Positions 26,033 through 33,019 of a DNA stretch of 42,049 nucleotides are shown piece by piece. Source of the stretch: Bacteroidales bacterium (GTDB lineage Bacteria > Bacteroidota > Bacteroidia > Bacteroidales > F082); contig JAGBVS010000043.1 in the NCBI GenBank assembly GCA_017630195.1, positions 1 to 42,049 of the forward strand. Direction: 5' to 3'. Position 1 is the stretch's first letter. The number at the start of each line of letters is the position of its first letter. Both the position numbers and the translations under genes were made by a program. The notes under the pieces are model-generated. The model had not been told where the DNA came from. It worked only from the letters and a program-made list of their open reading frames with translations, and made no database searches.

Positions 26033-27391
26033 ATGAAAAAAATTTATTTTGCAACAATGTTGTTGTGTTTATTTCTTGTCGGATGTAAACCAGAAGTGGA
26101 ATTTCCGACAGTCGTTACTAAAGAAGTATCAGATGTTACTGCTAATTCGGCTAAAATAGTTTCAAGCGTAGAAGCTGATGGCGGCGCAGAAGTTACATCT
26201 CGAGGCGTTTGCTGGAGTGTATCTTCAAATCCTACGATTGATGGCGATAAGACTAATGACGGAAATGGTGTTGGAACATTTATTTCAGAACTTCAAGAAT
26301 TGATGTCTGATACAACATATTATGTTAGAGCGTATGCAATAAATGAAGCTGGAGTTTCTTACGGAGAAGAAAAGAGTTTTACAACTTTGGCTGAAGATAA
26401 TGGAAACGATGACGGAAACGATGACGGAAATGATGACGGAAACGATGATGGAAACGGAGACGGAAACGATGACGGAAACGATGACGGAAATGATGACGGA
26501 AACGGAGATGGAAACGATGACGGAAACGGAGACGGAAATGATGACGGAAACGGAGATGGAAACGATGACGGAAATGATGACGGAAACGGAGACGGAAACG
26601 ATGATGGAAACGATGACGGAAACGATGACGGAAACGGAGATGGAAACGATGACGGAAACGGAGATGATGGTGTTTTTGAAGATAAAGTTATAACTGTAAA
26701 CGGTGTGTCTTTTACAATGAAGGCTGTTAATGGTGGTGATTTTTATATGGGTGCACAAAAAGATGATCCAAACGCTCCTAATTATGATGAAGAGGCGTGG
26801 AGTAGAGAAGCTCCTGTGCATCAAGTGACACTTTCAAATTATTATATCGGTGTGACAGAAGTGACTCAAGAACTTTGGAAAGCTGTCATGGGCTACAACC
26901 CAAGTCATTTTGAAGGCGATCAAAGACCGGTTGAACAAGTCACATGGTATAATGCTAAGGAATTTATAAACAAATTAAACCAAATGACAGGCATGAATTT
27001 TAGATTGCCTACAGAAGCTGAGTGGGAATTTGCAGCAAAAGGCGGCAACGACTCCCAAGGTTACAAATATAGCGGCAGCGACAATATTAATGAAGTGGCT
27101 TGGTATTCTGGCGACGACAAGAAAACACACGATGTGATGACAAAAAAACCTAACGAGTTAGGAATTTATGACATGTGTGGTAATATAATGGAATGGTGTA
27201 ATGACATATTCGGCGATTACAGCAGTGAGCCACAAATAGATCCAACAGGAGCAACATCTGGTTCCGACTATATTATTCGTGGAGGTTGCTGCCTTAGTGC
27301 AGAAGAATATTGCAGAATGACAATTCGCAGTTTCCTGAGTCCTGGTGGAACAAGCTACGGCATAGGTTTCCGTTTGGCTTTGAGCTTATAA
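26033..27391 (+). CDS. Lipoprotein: Fn3-like domain, GN(D/G)D repeat linker, formylglycine-generating-enzyme-type (SUMF1) domain
   Basis: The protein has 452 residues. The lipobox LFLVGC puts the lipid-modified Cys at 18. Residues about 22-118 form an Fn3-like domain (SRGVCWSVSSNPTID, TTYYVRAYAINEAG). Residues 124-211 are 22 acidic tetrapeptides. Residues about 220-452 form an FGE-sulfatase/SUMF1-type fold (GGDFYMGAQ, VTEVTQELWKAVMG, RLPTEAEWEFAAKGG, YDMCGNIMEWCND, GIGFRLA). In Bacteroidetes surface lipoproteins this fold is usually a binding or structural module. The paired active-site Cys of true FGEs is not evident, so enzyme activity is doubtful. The repeat probably holds the domain away from the membrane and may bind Ca2+ (inference). 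Confidence 0.9.
   Translation: MKKIYFATMLLCLFLVGCKPEVEFPTVVTKEVSDVTANSAKIVSSVEADGGAEVTSRGVCWSVSSNPTIDGDKTNDGNGVGTFISELQELMSDTTYYVRAYAINEAGVSYGEEKSFTTLAEDNGNDDGNDDGNDDGNDDGNGDGNDDGNDDGNDDGNGDGNDDGNGDGNDDGNGDGNDDGNDDGNGDGNDDGNDDGNDDGNGDGNDDGNGDDGVFEDKVITVNGVSFTMKAVNGGDFYMGAQKDDPNAPNYDEEAWSREAPVHQVTLSNYYIGVTEVTQELWKAVMGYNPSHFEGDQRPVEQVTWYNAKEFINKLNQMTGMNFRLPTEAEWEFAAKGGNDSQGYKYSGSDNINEVAWYSGDDKKTHDVMTKKPNELGIYDMCGNIMEWCNDIFGDYSSEPQIDPTGATSGSDYIIRGGCCLSAEEYCRMTIRSFLSPGGTSYGIGFRLALSL
26402..26665 (+). repeat. 22-copy 12-bp coding minisatellite (Gly-Asn-Asp/Gly-Asp)
   Basis: There are 22 uninterrupted units with the pattern GGA-AAY-(GAT or GGA)-GAY, counted codon by codon. Sixteen have GAT and six have GGA at the third codon. 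Synonymous changes (AAC/AAT, GAC/GAT) recur in patterned positions, which indicates spread of longer multi-unit blocks. Each unit is 12 bp, so copy-number change never breaks the frame. All frames are free of stops here, so the long open frames on both strands are by-products. Confidence 0.97.
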
Positions 27392-27424
27392 TAAACGATA
27401 TTCAATTTTTTTGTGTTTTGAGGA

Positions 27425-27461
27425 TTTGACTTTATAAGATTTAAAAAAAACTGTATCTTTG
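27425..27461 (+). promoter_or_regulatory. tyrS promoter
   Basis: The -7 box TATCTTTG lies at 27454-27461. TTTG at 27425-27428 lies 25 bp upstream, slightly longer than usual. The leader is about 28 nt before the ATG at 27496. Confidence 0.6.
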
Positions 27462-27495
27462 CACTGAAAGTAAAAATATCATAAAATATAATGCT

Positions 27496-28788
27496 ATGAA
27501 AAATTTCGTAGAAGAATTATACTGGCGTGGCATGCTCCACAGCATGACTCCAGGTACTGAAGAACAACTTAAAAAAGAAATGACAACGGCTTATCTCGGT
27601 ATCGACCCAACAGCCGATTCTCTTCATATAGGTCACCTTTGCGGTATTATGATGCTTCGCCATTTCCAACATGCAGGTCATAAACCTCTTGCACTTCTCG
27701 GAGGCGCAACAGGTATGATTGGCGACCCATCAGGAAAATCAGCAGAACGTGTGTTGCTTAATGATGAGATATTAAATCATAATCAAAATTGTATCAAGAA
27801 ACAGCTCGCTAAATTCTTGGACTTTGAAAGCGACGCTCCTAACAGAGCTGAACTCGTTAACAACTACGACTGGATGAAAAATTATTCTTTCCTTAACTTC
27901 ATCCGCGACATCGGTAAACATATCACTGTTAACTATATGATGGCAAAGGATAGCGTAAAGAAACGCTTCAGCGGCGAAGGCGAAGGTATGTCATTCACTG
28001 AGTTTAGCTACCAACTCGTCCAAGGTTACGACTTCTTGTACTTATATCAAAATAAAAACTGTAAACTCCAACTCGGCGGTTCTGACCAATGGGGTAACAT
28101 CACAACAGGTACAGAATTGATTCGCCGTAAACTCGGTTCAGAGGAAACAGCTTACGCTCTTACATGCCCTCTCATCACTAAGGCTGACGGCGGTAAGTTC
28201 GGCAAGACTGAAAAAGGCAATATCTGGCTCGACCCTGCTAAGACATCTCCATACGCATTCTATCAGTTCTGGATGAATTGCTCAGACGATGACGCAGCTA
28301 AATACATCAAGATATTCACTTTGTTAAGCAAAGAAGAAATCGACGCTCTCATCGAACGTCATGAAGCTGAACCTCATCTCCGTGAACTTCAACGTACACT
28401 CGCTCGTGAAATCACTACAATGGTTCACTCAAAAGAAGATTTCGAAATGGCTGAAGAAGCATCTCAAATACTCTTCGGAAAAGGAACTTCAGAAGCTCTC
28501 CATAAATTTGACGAAGCAACATTGTTGAGCATACTCGAAGGCGTTCCTCAAGCTAAGATAACTAAATCTTCATTAGAAGCAGGCATGCCAATCGTTGAAT
28601 TCCTTACACAGACAGAAGTGTTCTCATCAAAAGGTGAAGCTCGTAAAATGTTACAAGGCAACGGCGTCTCTGTTAATAAAGAAAAAGTCGCTGAATCAGA
28701 TATGATTAATAAAGAATGTTTGCTTAACGACAAATATATACTTGTTCAAAAAGGAAAGAAAAACTATTATCTTATCATAGCTGAATAA
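27496..28788 (+). CDS. tyrS: Tyrosyl-tRNA synthetase
   Basis: The protein has 430 residues, full length for the bacterial TyrRS. It charges tRNA-Tyr in the cytosol. The class I motifs are HIGH at 44-47 (SLHIGHLCG) and the KMSKS counterpart KFGKT at 234-238. The tyrosine-pocket block [13 protein letters not shown] and the [12 protein letters not shown] block are intact. The S4 RNA-binding domain is at the C-terminus (about 365-430). The small membrane protein gene begins three bases after the stop, so the two are probably co-translated. Confidence 0.98.
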   Translation: MKNFVEELYWRGMLHSMTPGTEEQLKKEMTTAYLGIDPTADSLHIGHLCGIMMLRHFQHAGHKPLALLGGATGMIGDPSGKSAERVLLNDEILNHNQNCIKKQLAKFLDFESDAPNRAELVNNYDWMKNYSFLNFIRDIGKHITVNYMMAKDSVKKRFSGEGEGMSFTEFSYQLVQGYDFLYLYQNKNCKLQLGGSDQWGNITTGTELIRRKLGSEETAYALTCPLITKADGGKFGKTEKGNIWLDPAKTSPYAFYQFWMNCSDDDAAKYIKIFTLLSKEEIDALIERHEAEPHLRELQRTLAREITTMVHSKEDFEMAEEASQILFGKGTSEALHKFDEATLLSILEGVPQAKITKSSLEAGMPIVEFLTQTEVFSSKGEARKMLQGNGVSVNKEKVAESDMINKECLLNDKYILVQKGKKNYYLIIAE

Positions 28789-28791
28789 AAG

Positions 28792-28992
28792 ATGGAGACA
28801 TTCTTTCTTATTTTGATTCCGGCAATAGTTCTTATGGCGATAGTTTTCGTCGCAATAGGAATCAAGATGTTCGTGAAAAAAGACGGACAATTTGAACGTA
28901 AATGCGCCCATTCCTTAGACCCGGATGCAAAATGTACTTGCGGCGGTAAAGGAGACGGTAGCTGCAAAAAAAATAAAGAACATAATCATTAA
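28792..28992 (+). CDS. Small single-pass membrane protein with a C-terminal Cys cluster
   Basis: The protein has 66 residues. One N-terminal membrane helix (about 3-26, FFLILIPAIVLMAIVFVAIG) is followed by a basic stretch and a cysteine-rich tail, C-x11-C-x-C-x7-C, ending in His/Asn. From memory, similar short proteins (helix, then FxRxC, then CxCG) are common in Bacteroidetes. The layout recalls NqrM, the Na+-NQR maturation factor, but the spacing is not identical, so I do not assign that name. The four Cys could bind a metal or an Fe-S cluster. The gene follows tyrS by three bases and ends at a terminator. Confidence 0.8.
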   Translation: METFFLILIPAIVLMAIVFVAIGIKMFVKKDGQFERKCAHSLDPDAKCTCGGKGDGSCKKNKEHNH

Positions 28993-28998
28993 AATATC

Positions 28999-29033
28999 AA
29001 GAGAGACATCATTTAAGGTGTCTCTCTTTTTTG
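28999..29033 (+). terminator. Rho-independent terminator after tyrS and the small membrane protein
   Basis: Arms AAGAGAGAC and GTCTCTCTT, extended by one G-T and one C-G pair, form a stem of about 12 bp around a 6-base loop. TTTTTT follows. Confidence 0.9.
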
Positions 29034-29169
29034 TTGTAAAATGTGCCCAAAACGATTTGTTTATAAACTCCTTTAGAATACATTGAAAACACTAATTGTA
29101 TTTTGAATATTTCTACTAATATAAGTTAATTTTTTTTATTATTTTAATTTATATTATGGAAATAATACA

Positions 29170-29177
29170 TATATTTG
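29170..29177 (+). promoter_or_regulatory. -7 promoter box of the leader and acidic lipoprotein
   Basis: TATATTTG fits TAnnTTTG. No good -33 box is present. The ATG of the 35-codon leader ORF is only five bases downstream of the box, so the true start site might exclude it. Confidence 0.45.
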
Positions 29178-29181
29178 CGGC

Positions 29182-29289
29182 ATGAAAGGGTTAGTATTAT
29201 TTTATATGGTAAATATAAGTTGTTTGTTCTTGTTGTCAAGAATAGATTTAGATTTTACCCCCCCCGTTTGTGGTTTAACCAATTGCTAA
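29182..29289 (+). other. 35-codon leader ORF with an 8-C homopolymer, possibly phase variable
   Basis: The ORF begins MKGLVLFYMVNISCLFLLS, which looks like a signal or membrane segment, and stops at 29287-29289. The run of eight C at 29258-29265 is the only long G/C homopolymer I noticed in this AT-rich region. One added C would join the ATG to the frame that stays open to 29483 and give a product of about 100 residues. I recognise no homolog, so this may be a decayed gene or chance. Confidence 0.3.
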
Positions 29290-29498
29290 TCAGTATATTC
29301 TATTTTAAAGGCAACACGTGTTATACGTTGTGTAGCATCCTTTTTCATGTATTTGTCTCGAGCATTAATTCTATTTGCTTAATAAATGCTAATAGATTCA
29401 AAAATTTATTATTTGAATTATATCTAAAATTTAAATCATTTTTTTATTTATTAATCAGAGGCGATGTGCTCGATGCTGTATAACTGAGTGAGAAAATT

Positions 29499-29960
29499 AT
29501 GAAAAAGTTATTTTACGTAATGATGCTTTTAGCAATGGTTTGTGTTATGCCATCATGTAAACCAGAACCAGAACCAGATCCGATTCCAGAACCAAAAACA
29601 TGTGATGTTACTTTCTGGACAGACGATGACGACTGTATTGATCAAATTGAAGTTAATTTGTGGGCTTATGATTATGATTACGATGTTTATCGTTACATAA
29701 CAAAGTACTATGGTTCAACTCCAGATTGTGGCGATACTGGCTGTGCTAATTTCTATGATGTAAAAGAAGGTGACTACTACTATTGGGCAGAAAACGATTA
29801 CTATGAATGGGAAGGCGATTTGAGAGTTGAATCATCATGCCATACAATTAAACTCTATGTCTCTAAAGCAAGAGCAAAAGCTAATACCGCTGAATCAAAT
29901 GGTAATAAATTGGAACCAGCAGAAATGAATTTCGATATGAATTATATTTTGAATAACTAA
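29499..29960 (+). CDS. Acidic Tyr/Asp-rich lipoprotein
   Basis: The protein has 153 residues. The lipobox VMPSC puts the lipid-modified Cys at about 20, followed by a Pro/Glu spacer (KPEPEPDPIPEPK). The domain TCDVTFWTDDDDCIDQIEV, SCHTIKLYV and CGDTGCANFYDV is a small beta-rich module with four to six Cys. From memory it is found in many Bacteroidetes secreted proteins. It contains very many Tyr and Asp residues. It is monocistronic, with a long leader and its own terminator. Function is unknown; outer-membrane or surface location is likely. Confidence 0.85.
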   Translation: MKKLFYVMMLLAMVCVMPSCKPEPEPDPIPEPKTCDVTFWTDDDDCIDQIEVNLWAYDYDYDVYRYITKYYGSTPDCGDTGCANFYDVKEGDYYYWAENDYYEWEGDLRVESSCHTIKLYVSKARAKANTAESNGNKLEPAEMNFDMNYILNN

Positions 29961-29984
29961 TATTGAAGTCATTGTTTATTGACA

Positions 29985-30018
29985 AAACTGTCTAATAATA
30001 TAGTTAGACAGTTTTTCT
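29985..30018 (+). terminator. Rho-independent terminator after the acidic lipoprotein
   Basis: A perfect 11-bp stem AAACTGTCTAA / TTAGACAGTTT with an 8-base loop is followed by TTCTTTTTT. Confidence 0.9.
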
Positions 30019-30048
30019 TTTTTATTATCAAAAAATCCCTGAAAAATA

Positions 30049-30079
30049 TTTGCTTTGTAAATATAAGTTTATAAATTTG
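30049..30079 (+). promoter_or_regulatory. Promoter of the lipoprotein pair and apbE operon
   Basis: The -7 box TAAATTTG lies at 30072-30079, with TTTG at 30049-30052 spaced 19 bp. This is one of the best two-box matches in the window. The leader is under 15 nt. Confidence 0.65.
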
Positions 30080-30093
30080 TAAAAAAAAATTAT

Positions 30094-30600
30094 ATGGCTA
30101 TGAAAAAGTTTGTTTATTACTTCAGTATGTTAGTTTTATTGTTTTTAACGTCTTGTGCTTCATCAAAAAAAATGACATCTACTATAAAGCAATATGATGT
30201 CGAAACAATGGGCGTTGGCGTTGATGGAACTTATCTTATCAAGGTGACAGATTATTTCAAAACTACTGATGAAAGTGTATATCTCGATGGCTTGAAAAGA
30301 GACGCTATTCATTCTGTTATTTATCAGGGAATACCAGCAGGCAATGGCTCTGTTAATCAGCCCGCTCTCTTGAATAATGACACTGGCCTCGAGGGAAGCG
30401 AAGAGGCTTTAAATGTCTTCTTCGAACAAAAACAATATCTCAACTTTATCAATAATGTTGTTAACAGCTCGAAGAATATCGTAAAAATTCAAGGTTCAAA
30501 AGATTACAAAATAAGCGTGACTTTATCTGTGAATAAAGATGCTCTTAGAAAATATCTAATCGATAATAATATTATCAAACCGTTAAACTTCTTGTTTTAA
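30094..30600 (+). CDS. Conserved Bacteroidetes lipoprotein, first gene of an unassigned pair
   Basis: The protein has 168 residues. The lipobox FLTSC puts the Cys at about 22. The body, with VGVDGTYLIKVTDYFKTTDE, AIHSVIYQGIPAGN and SVTLSVNKDALRKYLIDNN, resembles a family I remember from many Bacteroidales. That family is usually next to a larger secreted protein like the gene 12 bp downstream. The function of neither is known to me. The start could be 30094 (MAMKKF) or 30100 (MKKF); both give the same signal peptide. It is probably co-transcribed with the next gene and apbE. Confidence 0.85.
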   Translation: MAMKKFVYYFSMLVLLFLTSCASSKKMTSTIKQYDVETMGVGVDGTYLIKVTDYFKTTDESVYLDGLKRDAIHSVIYQGIPAGNGSVNQPALLNNDTGLEGSEEALNVFFEQKQYLNFINNVVNSSKNIVKIQGSKDYKISVTLSVNKDALRKYLIDNNIIKPLNFLF

Positions 30601-30612
30601 AAATAAATTATT

Positions 30613-31911
30613 ATGAAAAAACTTTTGTCACTTATATTAATATGTATATTCACACTTCCTGTTTTTGCTCAGGATACCATAGTGAAACATTCTTTGAGTA
30701 AAGGAATGAAAACTGCTAATATGAACACTGTCTATCATCGTAGTTCTTGGCATAATATCTTGATTTACCATGACGACCAGAAGTATGCAGAAGAAATTCT
30801 GACAACTTATTACAACCGTCCTACTTCGGAAAAATTTAATGACCATTCTTTACCAATTGATGTCGTTACTACAAAAGGTAAGAAATATACTAAATTCAAA
30901 AAGATAGATAAATACATTATGAATAATAATATCGCTAACGACCTCGTTGCTAAGTGGTTCAATAGAAACGACTCTACGGGCTATTGCGATATGGAACTTA
31001 TCTATCGAAGAGGTATTGAAGGCGCATCTACCGAAAATGTTGAAATGTCGGATTATGTCAAAAGAGGTAAGGCAATCTTGATGGATTCAGGAACCGACCT
31101 CATAGGAAATACTTTCGTCTTGGCTCACGATATCGTATATATCGACAAGGGCGAACGTAATAAAAACGTTGCAGAAGGAATTAGTTTGTTCGGCGATATT
31201 CTTAAAATTGCAGGTGAGGTGATGGCTTCTTCGACTGGTGATAACGACTTTTTGGAGTTGGGAAATAGCGTCGATGAACTGTCGAAGACAACAGCCGACA
31301 TCGTTGATGACTTTGAAGGATTCCGCGTGAAAATACAAACTCACCTTTATAAATTGAATTGGCAAGATAGCGACAACGAATACTTCTATGAAAATTATTA
31401 TCTCGATGAAAATTATTATGATGCTGCTAAACATCAGGCTTGGCAAAATGCAAACTATACCTTGACTTACATTGGAACTCAAGAAGCAATATGCGGACAA
31501 ACTGTCTTGAAAGATGTTTATGATTTATCACAGCTCATTAAAATTGTCCTTTATCGCACAATGGACGAAAGCATCGTGAAACTTCAGAAAAACTATGAAG
31601 AATTTAGAATAAAAGAACCTATCTATGAAATTGATGAAGAAAATGGTTATGTCATCGCTAAGATTGGTTTGAAAGAAGGTGTCAACGAAAATTCAAAGTA
31701 CGAAGTGCTCGAAAGAATTGAGACTGAGGATGGAACGACAAAATATAAGAAAGTGGGAGAGATAAAGCCTGTTAAAGATAAGATATGGGATAACAGATAT
31801 ATGGCTTTTGAAGATGGTGCTCCTAACTCAGAACTTAACGGAACAACGTTTAAAATCACTAATGGAAAAAAACTTTATCCTGGTTTGTTGATAAGGGAAA
31901 TTAAATTCTAA
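30613..31911 (+). CDS. Conserved secreted protein, second gene of the unassigned pair
   Basis: The protein has 432 residues. The signal peptide ends at LPVFAQ (about 19). The mature protein has no motif I recognise. Regions worth noting are AKWFNRNDSTGYCDMELIYR, the helix-like ISLFGDILKIAGEVMA and TADIVDDFEGFRVKIQTHLY, and the C-terminal beta-rich YEVLERIETEDGTTKYKKVG, which resembles domains that bind nucleotides or membranes through small beta modules. It lies between the preceding lipoprotein (12 bp) and apbE (1 bp), so the three form one operon. A periplasmic or outer-membrane role is inferred from the signal peptide. Confidence 0.82.
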   Translation: MKKLLSLILICIFTLPVFAQDTIVKHSLSKGMKTANMNTVYHRSSWHNILIYHDDQKYAEEILTTYYNRPTSEKFNDHSLPIDVVTTKGKKYTKFKKIDKYIMNNNIANDLVAKWFNRNDSTGYCDMELIYRRGIEGASTENVEMSDYVKRGKAILMDSGTDLIGNTFVLAHDIVYIDKGERNKNVAEGISLFGDILKIAGEVMASSTGDNDFLELGNSVDELSKTTADIVDDFEGFRVKIQTHLYKLNWQDSDNEYFYENYYLDENYYDAAKHQAWQNANYTLTYIGTQEAICGQTVLKDVYDLSQLIKIVLYRTMDESIVKLQKNYEEFRIKEPIYEIDEENGYVIAKIGLKEGVNENSKYEVLERIETEDGTTKYKKVGEIKPVKDKIWDNRYMAFEDGAPNSELNGTTFKITNGKKLYPGLLIREIKF

Positions 31912-31912
31912 A

Positions 31913-32929
31913 ATGAAAAAAATAATCTATGTTATTTTGTTATGCTGCTTTTTGACAAATTGTAAAAATGTTGAAAAGCAGCATTTTATTGGAACTACGC
32001 AAGGTTCTTATTATGCAATAACTTATTATGATGAACAGAATCGTGACTTCAGTCGTGAGTTCGATTCTATCTTTAAAGAAATAGAAAATACGCTCTCTTT
32101 ATGGGACGAAAATTCTATCATAAGAAGGGTGAATCGTAACGACACTTCTGTTGTTTTGAATAAAATCTTTATCGATAACTTCAATTATGCGATGAGAGCA
32201 GCTAAACTCTCTGACGGCTACTTTGACCCAACAATTGGACCTCTCGTCCAGGCTTGGGGATTTCATTTTAAAGAAGGAATGGAGATGACTCCAGAAATTG
32301 TCGATTCTCTCAAACAACTCGTCGATTATCGTAAGATTAAAATTGAAAACGGTAAAGTCATAAAAGAAAATCCTAATATGACATTGGATTTCAACGCTGT
32401 GGCTCAAGGCTACACCACTGATATGATTAGCGATTTCCTTCTTTCTAAAAATGTTAATAATTTTTTAGTCGATGTGGGCGGCGAGATTCTCGCAAGAGGA
32501 TGCAAACCTAATGGCGAACTCTGGAAGGTGGGAATAGAAAAACCTGCCGAGAACAAAGACTCTGAGAGAATAGTACAGGAAATCGTTGAGTTGGATAACA
32601 GAAGTATCGTAACTTCTGGCAATTACAGAAAATATGTGGAACGTGGCGGCAAACGCTATTCTCACAGTTTGAATCCTAAAACAGGCTATCCTGCTGAAAA
32701 CAGACTGCTGAGCGCGACGATTATTGCTGACAACACAGCCTGGGCGGACTGTCTCGCCTCGATTTGTATGGTGGTGGGATTGGAAAAAGCAATAGAAATC
32801 GTTAGTCCAATTCCAAGTATTGGCATTGAGGCGTATTTTATTTATTTAGATGAAAAAGGAGAAGTGAAGACATCTAAATATGGTGAATATGGCGTTTGGG
32901 TGGAGGAATTTCCACATTTCATGTTTTAA
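31913..32929 (+). CDS. apbE: FAD:protein FMN transferase (ApbE), lipoprotein form
   Basis: The protein has 338 residues. The lipobox FLTNC puts the Cys at 17. ApbE attaches FMN covalently to Ser/Thr in target proteins such as NqrB/NqrC and RnfG/RnfD, outside the cytoplasm. Motifs are GTTQGSYYAITYYD, FDPTIGPLVQAWGF, LDFNAVAQGYTTDMI, LVDVGGEILARG, HSLNPKTGYPAENR and the metal-binding ADNTAWADCLAS near the C-terminus. All core blocks are intact. No Nqr, Rnf or other flavoprotein gene lies in the window, so its target is elsewhere or unconventional. Confidence 0.95.
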   Translation: MKKIIYVILLCCFLTNCKNVEKQHFIGTTQGSYYAITYYDEQNRDFSREFDSIFKEIENTLSLWDENSIIRRVNRNDTSVVLNKIFIDNFNYAMRAAKLSDGYFDPTIGPLVQAWGFHFKEGMEMTPEIVDSLKQLVDYRKIKIENGKVIKENPNMTLDFNAVAQGYTTDMISDFLLSKNVNNFLVDVGGEILARGCKPNGELWKVGIEKPAENKDSERIVQEIVELDNRSIVTSGNYRKYVERGGKRYSHSLNPKTGYPAENRLLSATIIADNTAWADCLASICMVVGLEKAIEIVSPIPSIGIEAYFIYLDEKGEVKTSKYGEYGVWVEEFPHFMF

Positions 32930-32956
32930 AAACAATTCTTATAATTTTTCGTTATA

Positions 32957-32984
32957 ATTATGCATTATGCACTATGAATTATGA
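32957..32984. repeat. Four-word heptamer repeat (ATTATGC-type)
   Basis: Words ATTATGC, ATTATGC, ACTATGA, ATTATGA, 28 bp, in the spacer between apbE and the plug-protein gene. It has the same four-by-seven layout as the TTTAGTC-type elements but a different word. Confidence 0.7.
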
Positions 32985-32997
32985 ATTGAAAAAGTGT

Positions 32998-33005
32998 TAT
33001 TTTTG
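32998..33005 (+). promoter_or_regulatory. -7 promoter box of the plug-protein/priA operon
   Basis: TATTTTTG matches TAnnTTTG, 14 bp before the ATG at 33020. No clear -33 box is seen; the heptamer element lies where it would be expected. Confidence 0.5.
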
Positions 33006-33019
33006 AAAAACAAACAACA

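Larger units (their letters stand above)
29034..29498. other. Long spacer/leader before the acidic lipoprotein gene
   Basis: The spacer between terminator and lipoprotein is about 465 bp. 29040-29165 is AT-rich with nothing recognised. A -7 box lies at 29170-29177, so about 310 nt of untranslated leader would precede the gene at 29499. The leader starts with a 35-codon ORF (29182-29289) that contains an 8-C tract. It also has the 10-bp palindrome AACACGTGTT at 29313-29322. A long open frame to 29483 exists, but it begins at a TTG inside the promoter box and looks non-coding unless joined through the C tract. Confidence 0.55.

Noticed and set aside
26285-26824. Long open frame on the minus strand (and one in another plus frame) across the tetrapeptide repeat
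   Set aside because: The 12-bp unit has no stop in these frames, so long open frames arise automatically. The Ile/Val/Ser-only and Met/Thr/Glu-only products are not real proteins.
26690-27391. Active formylglycine-generating enzyme
   Set aside because: The fold signatures are present, but the paired catalytic cysteines are not evident and no sulfatase gene is near. The Bacteroidetes lipoproteins with this fold are mostly of unknown or binding function.
29175-29483. 102-codon open frame before the acidic lipoprotein
   Set aside because: It starts at a TTG inside the -7 box, shows no family resemblance and has low-complexity AT-rich codons. It is kept only as a possible phase-variable extension through the C8 tract.
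30994-31060. RGIEGAST in the 432-aa protein as an ApbE flavinylation site
   Set aside because: It resembles D-x-x-S/T-G-A-T/S, but Arg replaces the Asp and Glu replaces the first Ser/Thr, so two defining residues are missing.
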